From assembly GCA_910579015.1 (NCBI GenBank), contig CAJTRO010000052.1:1-25520 (forward strand): a DNA stretch of 25,520 nt, given 5' to 3'. The notes below the pieces were generated by a model, which was given only the letters and a program-made list of their open reading frames with translations, was not told the origin of the DNA and ran no database searches. Below, one piece after another: positions 1 to 8,500 of this stretch (positions are counted from its first letter, which is position 1; each line of letters opens with the position of its first letter). Both the position numbers and the translations under genes were made by a program. The stretch comes from an uncultured Dorea sp. Lineage in GTDB: Bacteria > Bacillota_A > Clostridia > Lachnospirales > Lachnospiraceae.

Positions 1-554
1 TCGTAAGCCATATCCTCGTCAAGGATATGAAGGTAGAACCGGTCGCCCTTGCCCAGCTGGTCAATATCGGTAAAGAGCTTCGCGCTCGGAAGTCCCCTGT
101 GGGCCGACAGGACGCTGTGGTTACTTTCGCCTCCCACCGGCAGTTTCGTGCCGTTTAAGTGTCCCACACCCGTTTCCAGCACATCCGTATCTGTTCCATG
201 ATAGATACCCAGTTTAATATTGATCTTCGGTATCGTGATGTATCCCATGATCCCGTCCCCGGCGGCATTGAGCACCTTCCAGTAGGCGGTCTGGCGGATA
301 TCCTCCGCCGTTTCAACACCAAATACATCACTTCGAATGCTGTTCTGTGTAAATGTCTGGTTATAGCTTCTGGCCGCCGTCCATGCATCCTCGAAATCCT
401 CGCTGGTCATCTGCCCCACCACATCATCATAATTGGAAATGAGCCTTGACTGGCGGTAGGTATTCCACTGGTCAGAAACGGTCGGATAGGCAAGTATCCC
501 AAATCCCGTCAGGAACAGCAGCCCGAATAGAAATGATGTAAGCTTTCTCTTCAT
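1..554 (-). CDS. Class C (pilin-polymerising) sortase, C-terminus cut by window edge
   Basis: Membrane-bound transpeptidase that would join pilin subunits at their LPXTG-type signals. The frame opens with ATG at 554 and runs off the left edge after 184 codons. It begins with a hydrophobic segment (about residues 7-25), then a conserved AAGDGIMGYITIPKI stretch (about 97-111) and the SAHRGLPSAKLF motif carrying catalytic His152. The catalytic Cys and Arg lie beyond the window. It resembles the neighbouring sortase closely (same YP-x-VS-x-QW start, same His motif), so the two are tandem paralogues. Its ATG follows the preceding stop by 6 bases, with AGAGGGG as ribosome binding site, so translation is probably coupled. 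At the class C lid position, DPF/DPW in characterised enzymes, I see D-V-F. Substrate (backbone or ancillary pilin) cannot be assigned. Confidence 0.93.
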   Translation of the reverse strand, partial: MKRKLTSFLFGLLFLTGFGILAYPTVSDQWNTYRQSRLISNYDDVVGQMTSEDFEDAWTAARSYNQTFTQNSIRSDVFGVETAEDIRQTAYWKVLNAAGDGIMGYITIPKINIKLGIYHGTDTDVLETGVGHLNGTKLPVGGESNHSVLSAHRGLPSAKLFTDIDQLGKGDRFYLHILDEDMAY

Positions 555-560
555 GCCCCT

Positions 561-1424
561 CTACTCTCCCTGTGTTCTCTTCGCCAGCTTCTTCTCCCTC
601 TTATATAAGAAGAAAATGAATACAGCCGTGATCAGGATCCCCACAACCACCCATAACAGATAGCTGGTATGGAAACTCATGTTGCTAAGAGGAAGCTTCT
701 CATCCTTGATCTCTTCCGCCACATACGGAACCCTGTGCCCCCGCACCAGAAGCCGGTGGCTGTTCACCCCGTAGGGCGTACAGGTCAGAAGCGTAACAAG
801 GTCCATCCCCTGCTCCACCGCCAGCGCATCCGTATCCTCCGGCTCTATGACCTTAATCTGGTCCACCTCATAGCAGAGGGTATCGTCAAGAATCTTTAAG
901 AGAAAATGGTCTCCCTCTTCCAGTTTATCCAGATCCGTGAACAGCGCCGCACTGGGAAGGCCCCTGTGCGCGGAAATGACTGCGTGGGTGTTCTCCCCGC
1001 CTACCGGAAGAGAACTTCCCTCCAGGTGCCCCGCCGCCATCTCCAGGACATCATCATTGGTGGTATGGAAGATGGGAAGACTGATCTTGATCTTCGGGAT
1101 CTCCACCGTCCCCATGATACCGTCCCCGGCAATATTAAGGCAGGACATATATGCTTCATCCTCCTTTGAAGCCTGCGCGACAGCAAAGGAATCCGGGAGG
1201 ATACTAGGAAGCAGTGCCGCGTTGTAACCTGACGCCTGTTCCCATTCTGCCGGATAATCGATCAGTCCGGCCGCTTCCTTCTCGGCCACTACCTCGTCAT
1301 AACTGCTGATCAGACGTTTCTGTCTGTAATTGTTCCACTGGTTGGATACAAATGGATACAGCAGCAAGGACAACCCGGCTAAAAATAAGATTGATATAAG
1401 GATTTTACTTGTTTTCTTGTTCAT
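561..1424 (-). CDS. Class C sortase, 287 aa
   Basis: Pilus-assembly transpeptidase. An N-terminal hydrophobic segment (about residues 8-26) and a C-terminal transmembrane helix (about 256-277) followed by a Lys/Arg tail are typical of class C sortases. The full catalytic set is present: His153 in SAHRGLP, Cys215 in LLTCTPYG and Arg228 in RLLVRGHR. I place the start at ATG 1424 because AAGGAG lies just upstream and the sequence aligns from its first residues with the next sortase. An in-frame extension to 1502 would add 26 polar residues ahead of the signal anchor and is unlikely. The canonical lid motif DP(W/F) is not seen; L-P-D-S-F stands at the expected place. It lies downstream of the backbone pilin and is probably co-transcribed with it, with a strong hairpin in between. 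Confidence 0.95.
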   Translation of the reverse strand: MNKKTSKILISILFLAGLSLLLYPFVSNQWNNYRQKRLISSYDEVVAEKEAAGLIDYPAEWEQASGYNAALLPSILPDSFAVAQASKEDEAYMSCLNIAGDGIMGTVEIPKIKISLPIFHTTNDDVLEMAAGHLEGSSLPVGGENTHAVISAHRGLPSAALFTDLDKLEEGDHFLLKILDDTLCYEVDQIKVIEPEDTDALAVEQGMDLVTLLTCTPYGVNSHRLLVRGHRVPYVAEEIKDEKLPLSNMSFHTSYLLWVVVGILITAVFIFFLYKREKKLAKRTQGE

Positions 1425-1468
1425 CCGGGCTCTCCTTGTGGTTGTATCTGTCTGGTTATTACTGGTAA

Positions 1469-1497
1469 TTCCAGGGCGATGACGAATCGCCCCGGAA
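1469..1497 (-). other. Intercistronic hairpin without U-tract, pilin/sortase junction
   Basis: Arms 1469-1480 and 1486-1497 form a 12-bp stem with one G-U wobble and a 5-base loop on the minus-strand transcript. The stem is stable, but the following bases (TTACCAGT) are not a U-tract, so it is not a standard terminator. It sits 59 bases after the pilin stop and 45 bases before the sortase start. A role as RNA-stabilising 3' end, processing site or partial attenuator that keeps sortase mRNA below pilin mRNA is inference. Confidence 0.6.
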
Positions 1498-1555
1498 ATC
1501 AAAATATGTTTATCTGGTTTAAGCTTAAGTAATCTGGTTCTCTTACCGGTTCAGA

Positions 1556-3052
1556 CTATTTCGCTGATTTTCTACGGCTTGCGAAGAATAATCCTGCCGC
1601 GATGATCATGATTGCACATCCGCCGATCGTGAAGATAGTCGTACCGATACCACCGGTTGATGGAAGACTAGAAAGAGTAGTATTGATAATAGCACTACCA
1701 TTATTGACTACAAAATTACTCTTTACAGTATTCTCGGTTACCATAACTTTTCTGGCACCTTCTGTATCTTTTGTTACTTCCTCATCCTTATTATTTAACC
1801 ACTTTTCTACTGGAGTTCCTGCGGTAATATCAGCTCCTGTCAGCTTATATGGAGTCTCATTCAATGCATATCCATTTGGAGCCTTTGACTCAACAACATA
1901 GTATGTTTTATCTGCATCTAACCCATCAAAAGTAACGCTGGCATCAGAACCTGCCACTTGTGTAGTACCAGAAGTAACTTTCTTCAATGTGGCGCCTTCG
2001 GTTGCCGAAACAATTTTATTACCGTCCAATTTATGAGTTGCACCATCTGATGTTTCTACATAGAGATCGAAAGTCGCACCTGGTAATGCTTCTTGATCCT
2101 CATCTACCTTTTTAACAACTACATTAACCTTAGGACTAATTACTTTTGACTCTGTTGTTGTATCTCCGTCTTCCTTACTGCCAAAAGTAGAGGATACCGT
2201 ATTCTTTAAGGCATCTGTTCCTGCTCCTACTAAAACGGAATATGTGATTTCTACAGTCTGGCCTGCTTTTGATGAATCATACTTAAATGTTGCTGTAAAA
2301 CCAGTCTCTGTTGCTGTGACTGTTACATCTTTATCTGTTACTTCTGTATCACCAATCTTAATTACAGGCTGAACTACTGTGTCGTCTTCTTTTACCATTG
2401 TTCCGCCTGATACCGTATCAGTAATCACAAATTTCCTATTAGTAAGACTATTGGAAAGATATGGATACTTGGTAGTTATGGTAAATGGAACTACATCGCC
2501 TTCAGAAACAGAAGTATGATTCTCTCCCTCTACAACTTTAATTGCCTTATTAACCTGATCCGGCGCTCCTTTCACAGAAACTTTTGTCTCTGTTACCGCC
2601 GCACTATTATTTTCATTCCATGCCACATATGCCAACATTGGATTAAATGTCCATCCATCCTTTACCACGTTAATTGCATAGAGACCAGGTGTTACACCAG
2701 TAATCTCATTAACGCCTGACGCCAATGTCTCAGATAATGTCATTCCTTTAATTGCTTTGTCTACTGTCTCATTACCAATCGTTCCGGCTGAAGCATTATT
2801 ATTACCACCGCCTACTTTTACCAAATCCTCTAATGTGACACTGTTTTGAAGTGTTACGCCCTCTGCCAAACTCCATCCTATCGGATCTGATGGATTTGCT
2901 ATTGCAATCTGCTGATACGTAACCGTTGCACCATCTGGAATACCATCGATTGTAATTTTGGATTGTTCATCTGCCGCGAATGATGTCATGCTCATTCCCA
3001 AAACCATTGCCAGTGTCAATAACACCGCAAAAACTTTTTTGAATTTCTTCAT
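1556..3052 (-). CDS. Major (backbone) pilin, LPSTG-anchored, 498 aa
   Basis: Sortase substrate that would form the pilus shaft. Residues 1-27 are a classic signal peptide (KKFKK, hydrophobic core, SFA-A). Residues about 30-155 form an N-terminal domain, about 168-300 a fimbrial isopeptide-forming D2-type domain, and about 310-405 a Cna-B/SpaA domain with Lys314/315 and the E-box glutamate Glu388 in YYVVESKAPNGY. The sorting signal is LPSTGG at 463-468, then a hydrophobic helix and ASRRKSAK. The usual pilin motif (W-x3-V-x-V-YPK) is not intact; Lys161 in K-V-S-V-K is the best candidate for the inter-subunit bond. AAGGAG precedes ATG 3052. The gene looks richer in A/T than the sortases and giant gene beside it, compatible with exchange of pilin alleles. 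Backbone rather than minor role is inferred from domain layout and position. Confidence 0.93.
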   Translation of the reverse strand: MKKFKKVFAVLLTLAMVLGMSMTSFAADEQSKITIDGIPDGATVTYQQIAIANPSDPIGWSLAEGVTLQNSVTLEDLVKVGGGNNNASAGTIGNETVDKAIKGMTLSETLASGVNEITGVTPGLYAINVVKDGWTFNPMLAYVAWNENNSAAVTETKVSVKGAPDQVNKAIKVVEGENHTSVSEGDVVPFTITTKYPYLSNSLTNRKFVITDTVSGGTMVKEDDTVVQPVIKIGDTEVTDKDVTVTATETGFTATFKYDSSKAGQTVEITYSVLVGAGTDALKNTVSSTFGSKEDGDTTTESKVISPKVNVVVKKVDEDQEALPGATFDLYVETSDGATHKLDGNKIVSATEGATLKKVTSGTTQVAGSDASVTFDGLDADKTYYVVESKAPNGYALNETPYKLTGADITAGTPVEKWLNNKDEEVTKDTEGARKVMVTENTVKSNFVVNNGSAIINTTLSSLPSTGGIGTTIFTIGGCAIMIIAAGLFFASRRKSAK

Positions 3053-3273
3053 ATTTTTCTCTCCTTTTTCCCTTTATGGTTTACCCATTTCGTTTCGTGT
3101 GCAATGCACACAGGTTACATGTTCGTGCTCGTCACGCACTCCTTTTTGCGGTACAAAGACCGCCGAAAAGCTGCTAACCCTCTAACTTCCCAGCACCTCC
3201 CCCGCAAGATTATTTATATAAGGCCGTCAGCACTTTTCCAGGCGAAACGATACCGCCGGCCATATATCAGATA
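3053..3273 (-). promoter_or_regulatory. 221-bp leader before the backbone pilin gene
   Basis: This is the longest gap inside the pilus operon. On the minus strand it holds an AT-rich TTATATAAATAAT block (near 3211-3223) that could be a -10 region, but I find no good -35. It also holds a small hairpin built on GCGGT/ACCGC (about 3148-3165) and a short palindrome, GTGTGC-AAT-GCACAC (3098-3112). A secondary promoter or a structured leader that boosts pilin expression is possible; nothing here proves either. Confidence 0.3.
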
Positions 3274-5508
3274 TTAGATCCCGTCTTCCCGGCGTTTTCT
3301 AAAGTACAAACCACACGCCGCCATCATCATCACGACACCTGACAGGATACATGGGAAGATTCCCATTCCACCGCTGTTCGGCAGTTCATAGGCCATCTCA
3401 TTAATTACTGTAAGCTCTGCCGTATCCCGGTTATCCTCATACTGCACAATCGTCAGTTTCTTTACCACATCGCCCCTCGGGATCTGACTGGTATCCACAA
3501 TATCATTTTCATTCCCGGGCTTTTCTGTCACATCCTCTTCATCGGCAGGAGCTGTTATCGTCTTGTTCTCTGTCGTAATCGTCACATTTTTTCCATCTTT
3601 CGTGCGGTCAATTTCAATCCGAAGAGGTTTTTCCCATAGCATATATCCTGCTATCGTCTGCGTTTCTTGCAGATAGTAGATCCCTGAATCCAATCCCGGA
3701 ATCATAAGCTTTCCATCAGCGTCCGTCGTATAGGTCCCGATCTCTGATTTCTTAATCGACTCCCATTCGGCATCCTCCCCAGGACTGCCTTCTGCTTTCC
3801 AGAGCTTGAACGAAACACCGCTTAAGGATTCATTCCTCCGATTCTGCTTTATCAGATACAGATCCAGCTTATCTGCCCGGTACTCATTGACAAATGTAAA
3901 ATCTGCGCTGTTATCTCTTGTCAGTTCTCCAATCTGTACCATCTCATCAATCCAATATCCATCTGGAAGGTTCATCTCTTCTACTTTGTACTTTCCAAAT
4001 GGAAGGGAACCAAACCGCGCCGTCTCATTTGCTTTTATCGTAAATATTCCATCATCACCCGTTTTATAGGTTTTCACAGAACCTCCCGCCGAAATGCTGT
4101 AGACAGCGCCTTTTACCGGGTTTTCTACCGGGTTTTCTTCTGGCTCGTCACTGGTCTCGCCCGCCTCAATCCGAATGAGACGGAACTTGAAATCCTCCTG
4201 GCTCTCAGGTGCATCTCCTTTTATATTCTCAACCTTTTTGGTGACAGTAAGAGCGCCTCTGTTATCCACAAACTTATTTTCAAAAGGGAGAACGATTACG
4301 CTATCCGTCACATTATGGTCTTTATAACCTTCTACACTTAGTGGAAGAGTCTGTGAATAATCCTTATCGCCAATCTCTCTCACACTATAGACCGTTCCCG
4401 GTTCAATACCGACAAAAATTGCCGTCTGGTCATGCTTCAACGTAAATGTTCCGTCTTTTCCCGTGCATTCTGGTTCCTCAACCTCCAATTCTCCCGTAGA
4501 CGAACAATACAGATAATACTTTGCATCCGCCCATACTGATTGATCCTCTCTGGTCAGCAGAAATGTAAACTCTGCATCCGTCTTACCCTCGCCTTTAACC
4601 TGCTTGGATACACCAAACGAAGCATTGGAATTGTTTATACTCAACGGCGTCTCAGGCGCTTTTGTAGGTCCTTCTAATACAGTACTTCCAGTGGCGCGCC
4701 ACCCCTCAGGCAGCTCCGTCTCCTCAAGCCTATAATCAACACCTGCCGGAACCTTTGTAAATGACGCCGTATATCCGCCCTTCAACGTGAATTTTCCATC
4801 TTTATCCGTCGTACCCTCTCCGGCATACTTTCCGGTTCTGTCGTCCGTAATCGTATAAGTCTCTAACCCATAAGGCTCGCCATCCAGCGTAAGGGTAAAA
4901 TGGAATTCCGGAGTTTCCGGTGCAGTATATCCTCCCGGAAAAGATATCGTCTTGCTTACTGTTAAAGTCGTCGTTTTCCCGGGTGTACTCGGTATATACC
5001 GGTTAACAAATTTCTCACTCACACCTTTTGCAGTTATGATTCCCGATGCGGCCGCTCCTCCCTCCGGCTCCGCCTGTTGAAACGAAGAGGGCATATCATC
5101 TTCTGTAACCTCATAGAGCGTTCCTACCGCAAGGTTCCTGAACCAGGCCGTCTGTCCGGGAGCAAGTGTAAATCTGCCGCTCTCCGTCTTATAAACCTTG
5201 ACACGGCCTTCCTCTTTTTCTTCCTCCCCGTTTTCTATAATGGTGTACTCCTGCTTATTTGCTATTTTACCGTCCAGCTTCAAAGTGAAGGAAAAACGAA
5301 GCTCCTTCAGATCCCCGTCATAACTCTCCGGATTCTGCAATTCTTTCGTAATATAGAGATCCGGGGCCTCATTAGGCTCATTGGTAAATACAGCTCTTGG
5401 CACGCTTTCCTCAGCCTTTGCTGTACGTACTGTCACGGCGCTTCCTGCCAGACAACAGATGATGGTCAGGAAGGATACTATTCGGTTTATATATTTCTTA
5501 CTTTTCAT
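3274..5508 (-). CDS. Ancillary pilin / Cna-B repeat surface protein, LPNSG-anchored, 744 aa
   Basis: Secreted cell-wall or pilus-linked protein. Residues 1-32 are a signal peptide (KSKKYINR, hydrophobic core, TAKAEE). Four related domains of the DUF7601/FctA-like Cna-B type follow (about 48-172, 178-295, 297-432 and 440-590). Each has the pattern of a strand with V-x-K, an F-x-F-x-L stretch, DGxFTLK, a Gln/Thr-Ala-x-F turn and a closing Y-x-V-x-E. A SpaA/prealbumin-like domain follows (about 592-700, YYLQETQTIAGYML). The sorting signal is LPNSGG near 710, then a hydrophobic helix and FRKRRED. Next to the backbone pilin and sortases this is most likely a minor pilin (base or decoration). AGGA lies 5 bases before ATG 5508, directly beside a strong hairpin. 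Ligand unknown. Confidence 0.88.
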   Translation of the reverse strand: MKSKKYINRIVSFLTIICCLAGSAVTVRTAKAEESVPRAVFTNEPNEAPDLYITKELQNPESYDGDLKELRFSFTLKLDGKIANKQEYTIIENGEEEKEEGRVKVYKTESGRFTLAPGQTAWFRNLAVGTLYEVTEDDMPSSFQQAEPEGGAAASGIITAKGVSEKFVNRYIPSTPGKTTTLTVSKTISFPGGYTAPETPEFHFTLTLDGEPYGLETYTITDDRTGKYAGEGTTDKDGKFTLKGGYTASFTKVPAGVDYRLEETELPEGWRATGSTVLEGPTKAPETPLSINNSNASFGVSKQVKGEGKTDAEFTFLLTREDQSVWADAKYYLYCSSTGELEVEEPECTGKDGTFTLKHDQTAIFVGIEPGTVYSVREIGDKDYSQTLPLSVEGYKDHNVTDSVIVLPFENKFVDNRGALTVTKKVENIKGDAPESQEDFKFRLIRIEAGETSDEPEENPVENPVKGAVYSISAGGSVKTYKTGDDGIFTIKANETARFGSLPFGKYKVEEMNLPDGYWIDEMVQIGELTRDNSADFTFVNEYRADKLDLYLIKQNRRNESLSGVSFKLWKAEGSPGEDAEWESIKKSEIGTYTTDADGKLMIPGLDSGIYYLQETQTIAGYMLWEKPLRIEIDRTKDGKNVTITTENKTITAPADEEDVTEKPGNENDIVDTSQIPRGDVVKKLTIVQYEDNRDTAELTVINEMAYELPNSGGMGIFPCILSGVVMMMAACGLYFRKRREDGI

Positions 5509-5519
5509 AATTTTCCTGC

Positions 5520-5546
5520 CGCCTCTCTCCGGTGTGGAGAGAGGCG
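5520..5546 (-). other. Perfect 11-bp hairpin upstream of the ancillary pilin start
   Basis: Arms CGCCTCTCTCC (5520-5530) and its exact complement (5536-5546) enclose a 5-base loop. On the minus-strand RNA the structure falls between the stop of the giant gene and the start of the ancillary pilin, ending only 11 bases before ATG 5508. No U-tract follows, so it is not an ordinary terminator. It abuts the AGGA ribosome binding site and could modulate initiation or protect a processed mRNA end. Confidence 0.65.
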
Positions 5547-5562
5547 ATCCTCCTTTCCTTCA

Positions 5563-8500
5563 TCAGTTTTTCTTCGTCCATGTAGCAGTATAGACTATCT
5601 CACCACTCTCATTTGCATCCTCACCATTCACAGTCTTATTCCACGTTGGTGTCCACCCCAAAAAATCATATTCTTTCCTTATAGGATTCGTACCATCCTC
5701 ATATGGTGGTGTAGGATCTCCTTCAACACAATTTTCGGTAACTTGATCACCGAATACAATCTCACCATCTACTCCATCCGTATACTTTACTGTATATAAT
5801 TTTTTGGCTTTCCATTGAGCCTTATAGATTATCTCACCATCCTTATTTGCCTTATCACCTTTTACAGTACTATCCCATTCCGGATTCCATCCATCGAATA
5901 TATATCCCTTCCTTGTGGGAGTCTTTCCATCACTATATTGTGGTGTTTTTTCTCCTTCCGCAATTTTTCCATGTGTTTCCTGTGCAAATGCGCTCCCACC
6001 TATTCCATCTTGATATATAATAGTATATGTTTTCTTCCATTGAGCAGTATAGGTTACACTCTCAGTCACCCTTTCCTGCCATTTCGGTGACCAACCTGTA
6101 AATTTATACCCCGGCCGTTCCAGTTTATCATCTAATTCCGGAGTAGGACTTCCCTTTCTAAGTCCCGTAAATTCCTCCAAAATTTCATTTTCATCAAAAC
6201 CATTTCTATAAGTCACCGTATAAGTAGGCTCACAGTTTATCAGCATCAGGTTATCATTCAGCTTCTTAAGCTTCGTCTCACTTTCCGGCGTCAGGCTTTT
6301 CAGCTTATAGGTATGACCAATCTCTTCAGAAACCGTCCAGAGTGTATTCGACAGATTCAGCCTTACGAACTGTCCCGCCTTTAGTTGAATCTCTCCATTT
6401 TTCCCGGTCTCCCTCTCCGCGATTGCTTCTCCCGTCGCCGTATCATAGACCGTATACGAAATACCGGCTCTTCCTTCCGACGCTATGATATCTTCTTCCC
6501 TTATGTTTCCATAATCCACATTGGAACTAAGCGAAAGTACTTTTTTCAATATCATCGTGAATGTGTCATCCGAATCCTCATCCATCTCCTTTGCTATCTC
6601 TATAGGAGCATTTTCGTTGGAATTCATAAATCCTCCGGCAGAAAAACCCGTAAGATCCAGTCCATCATCATGATTATTTCCAAACCCTTTTTTGGACGTC
6701 GTATACTCCTTCAACATCCCCCATGCTTCATCGGATTCTTCCATCACCTCGACAACTCTATAATCATCTTTATCAGGACTATCATACTTATTCACCCCTA
6801 CATATGTCTCCGCAAAATACACAGCCGGCCATCTCTTTGTACCGTCCTCTGACCAATTCTTAGTCAGCACGATCCTTCCGTCCGGACCAGTCTTCAAAAT
6901 CCTGTCACAGGTAGGAATCGCAGAATCCTCCGCCAGAGTATCCTTTGACCAGTCTCCCTCCAGAGTAATATAGGGAATATTTTCCGCTGGCTGCCATGTC
7001 ACTCCGTTAAACACCTCTACACGCCACACAAGCTCTGCTCCCTCCGGCACCTCAGAAGAATCCTCCGTCATCTGTTTTGTAACCAGACTGCTTTCACCAA
7101 CCGACTTTACTTCGTTCGTGATTGTTGCAATAGGATTTTCTGTTATCGTTCCTTCTGCCGGCCGGTCATTCTTCGGCTCCTTCTGACTGATTTCAAGCCA
7201 GGAACCCTGATACTCTATTATCTGATGTTGATCGTCCTTCGATTCCGATAATGTATACGCAATCTCTCCCTCATCTTCTATCGGGATGATCACGATAGAC
7301 CACGGATCCAGGGTAAAAGTCTCACCATTCCACTGTTTTTCATAAAACCTCCCTGTAAGCTGATTTACTACGGTAACATTCTTGTTATCCCCTTTCGGGC
7401 CTGTGTAGATCTCACCGTCGATCGTCAACGTAACCTCTACAGAACCTCTTTCGTCTGTATCTGTCGCCTCTTTATTTGCTTCCTTCAATTCCTCTACATA
7501 TTCTCCCGCTATATCACCATAGAGCATATTCTGTGCTTCATAGATTTTGCTGATATACAGGTTCCTGCCTTCATCTTCCCTGGCATTCACAAATACCACC
7601 TCCGCGGCGTCGCCAGCAAATGTTCCTTCGCCGTCGCCTGTTGGAGCAATCTGACGGTATCCGTCTGTCTTTTCTTCTACAACCCGGAATTCATCACCCA
7701 GCTTTCCTGCATCTATCAGAATAGCAGTCTGACCGTTTTTCAGCTTAATCTTCCCTTCCTCATCCGTCTTGGGAATGGGTATCTCCGGAAATTCCCCGCC
7801 TTCCTCCGGCCTGCCAATAATGCCCTTCATCTGTCTCAACAAGGATGTGCCGTCTTCAGCCAATAAGATATCCTGTCTGTCTCCCTGTGATAATAGACTT
7901 CCTCCCGGCAACATTGTACTTCCACCGGATACATCTGATTCCTGTATCATATAAGGATGACCTTTTAACGGTTCACCATTGACAAATATCTGCATGGTAA
8001 ATTCCGCATCGTCTTCCACTTCTCCCGAACTGCTGACCACTTTTTTCGAGATCATCAATGGACGCATCTGATAATCATTCGTAATAGTCACTTCCTTCTT
8101 ATCTCCGTAAAGTGACATACTTACATCCACCGTACCCTGTTCCGGAAGATACATACTTCCTTCGCTGACGATCTCTGTTATGCGATAAGTCTCTCCCGCT
8201 TCCAGTCCGCGGATTCGAATTGTCTTATCTGCACAATAGCAGGTAAATTCCCCCTTCATATCAACAGAAATCTTATCTGTACTTTCTGTCACACCCAGGC
8301 CGCGTCTCATTCTCATCATTTCTCCGACGTCCATATCTCCGTCGTCCCTATCTCCGTCGTTCATATCTCCGTCGTTCATACCGCCGGATTCCTCCTGGAA
8401 CTCACCGTCTAACATGATTCCCATTACCAATTCAAGCCGATCAATCTCTTCTTGTGTCAACAGGCGGACCTTTTCATTTCCATTTTCCTTCTCCACCTTC

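Noticed and set aside
1425..1502. Longer start for the second sortase at 1502
   Set aside because: It would put 26 polar residues before the signal anchor and covers the intercistronic hairpin; AAGGAG supports ATG 1424.
3098..3165. Terminator between ancillary pilin and backbone pilin
   Set aside because: The stems are only 5-6 bp and no U-tract follows on the minus strand.
5077..5799. 240-codon plus-strand open frame across the ancillary pilin/giant gene junction
   Set aside because: It is antisense to two well-supported genes, includes the hairpin region, and has no domain or start signal.
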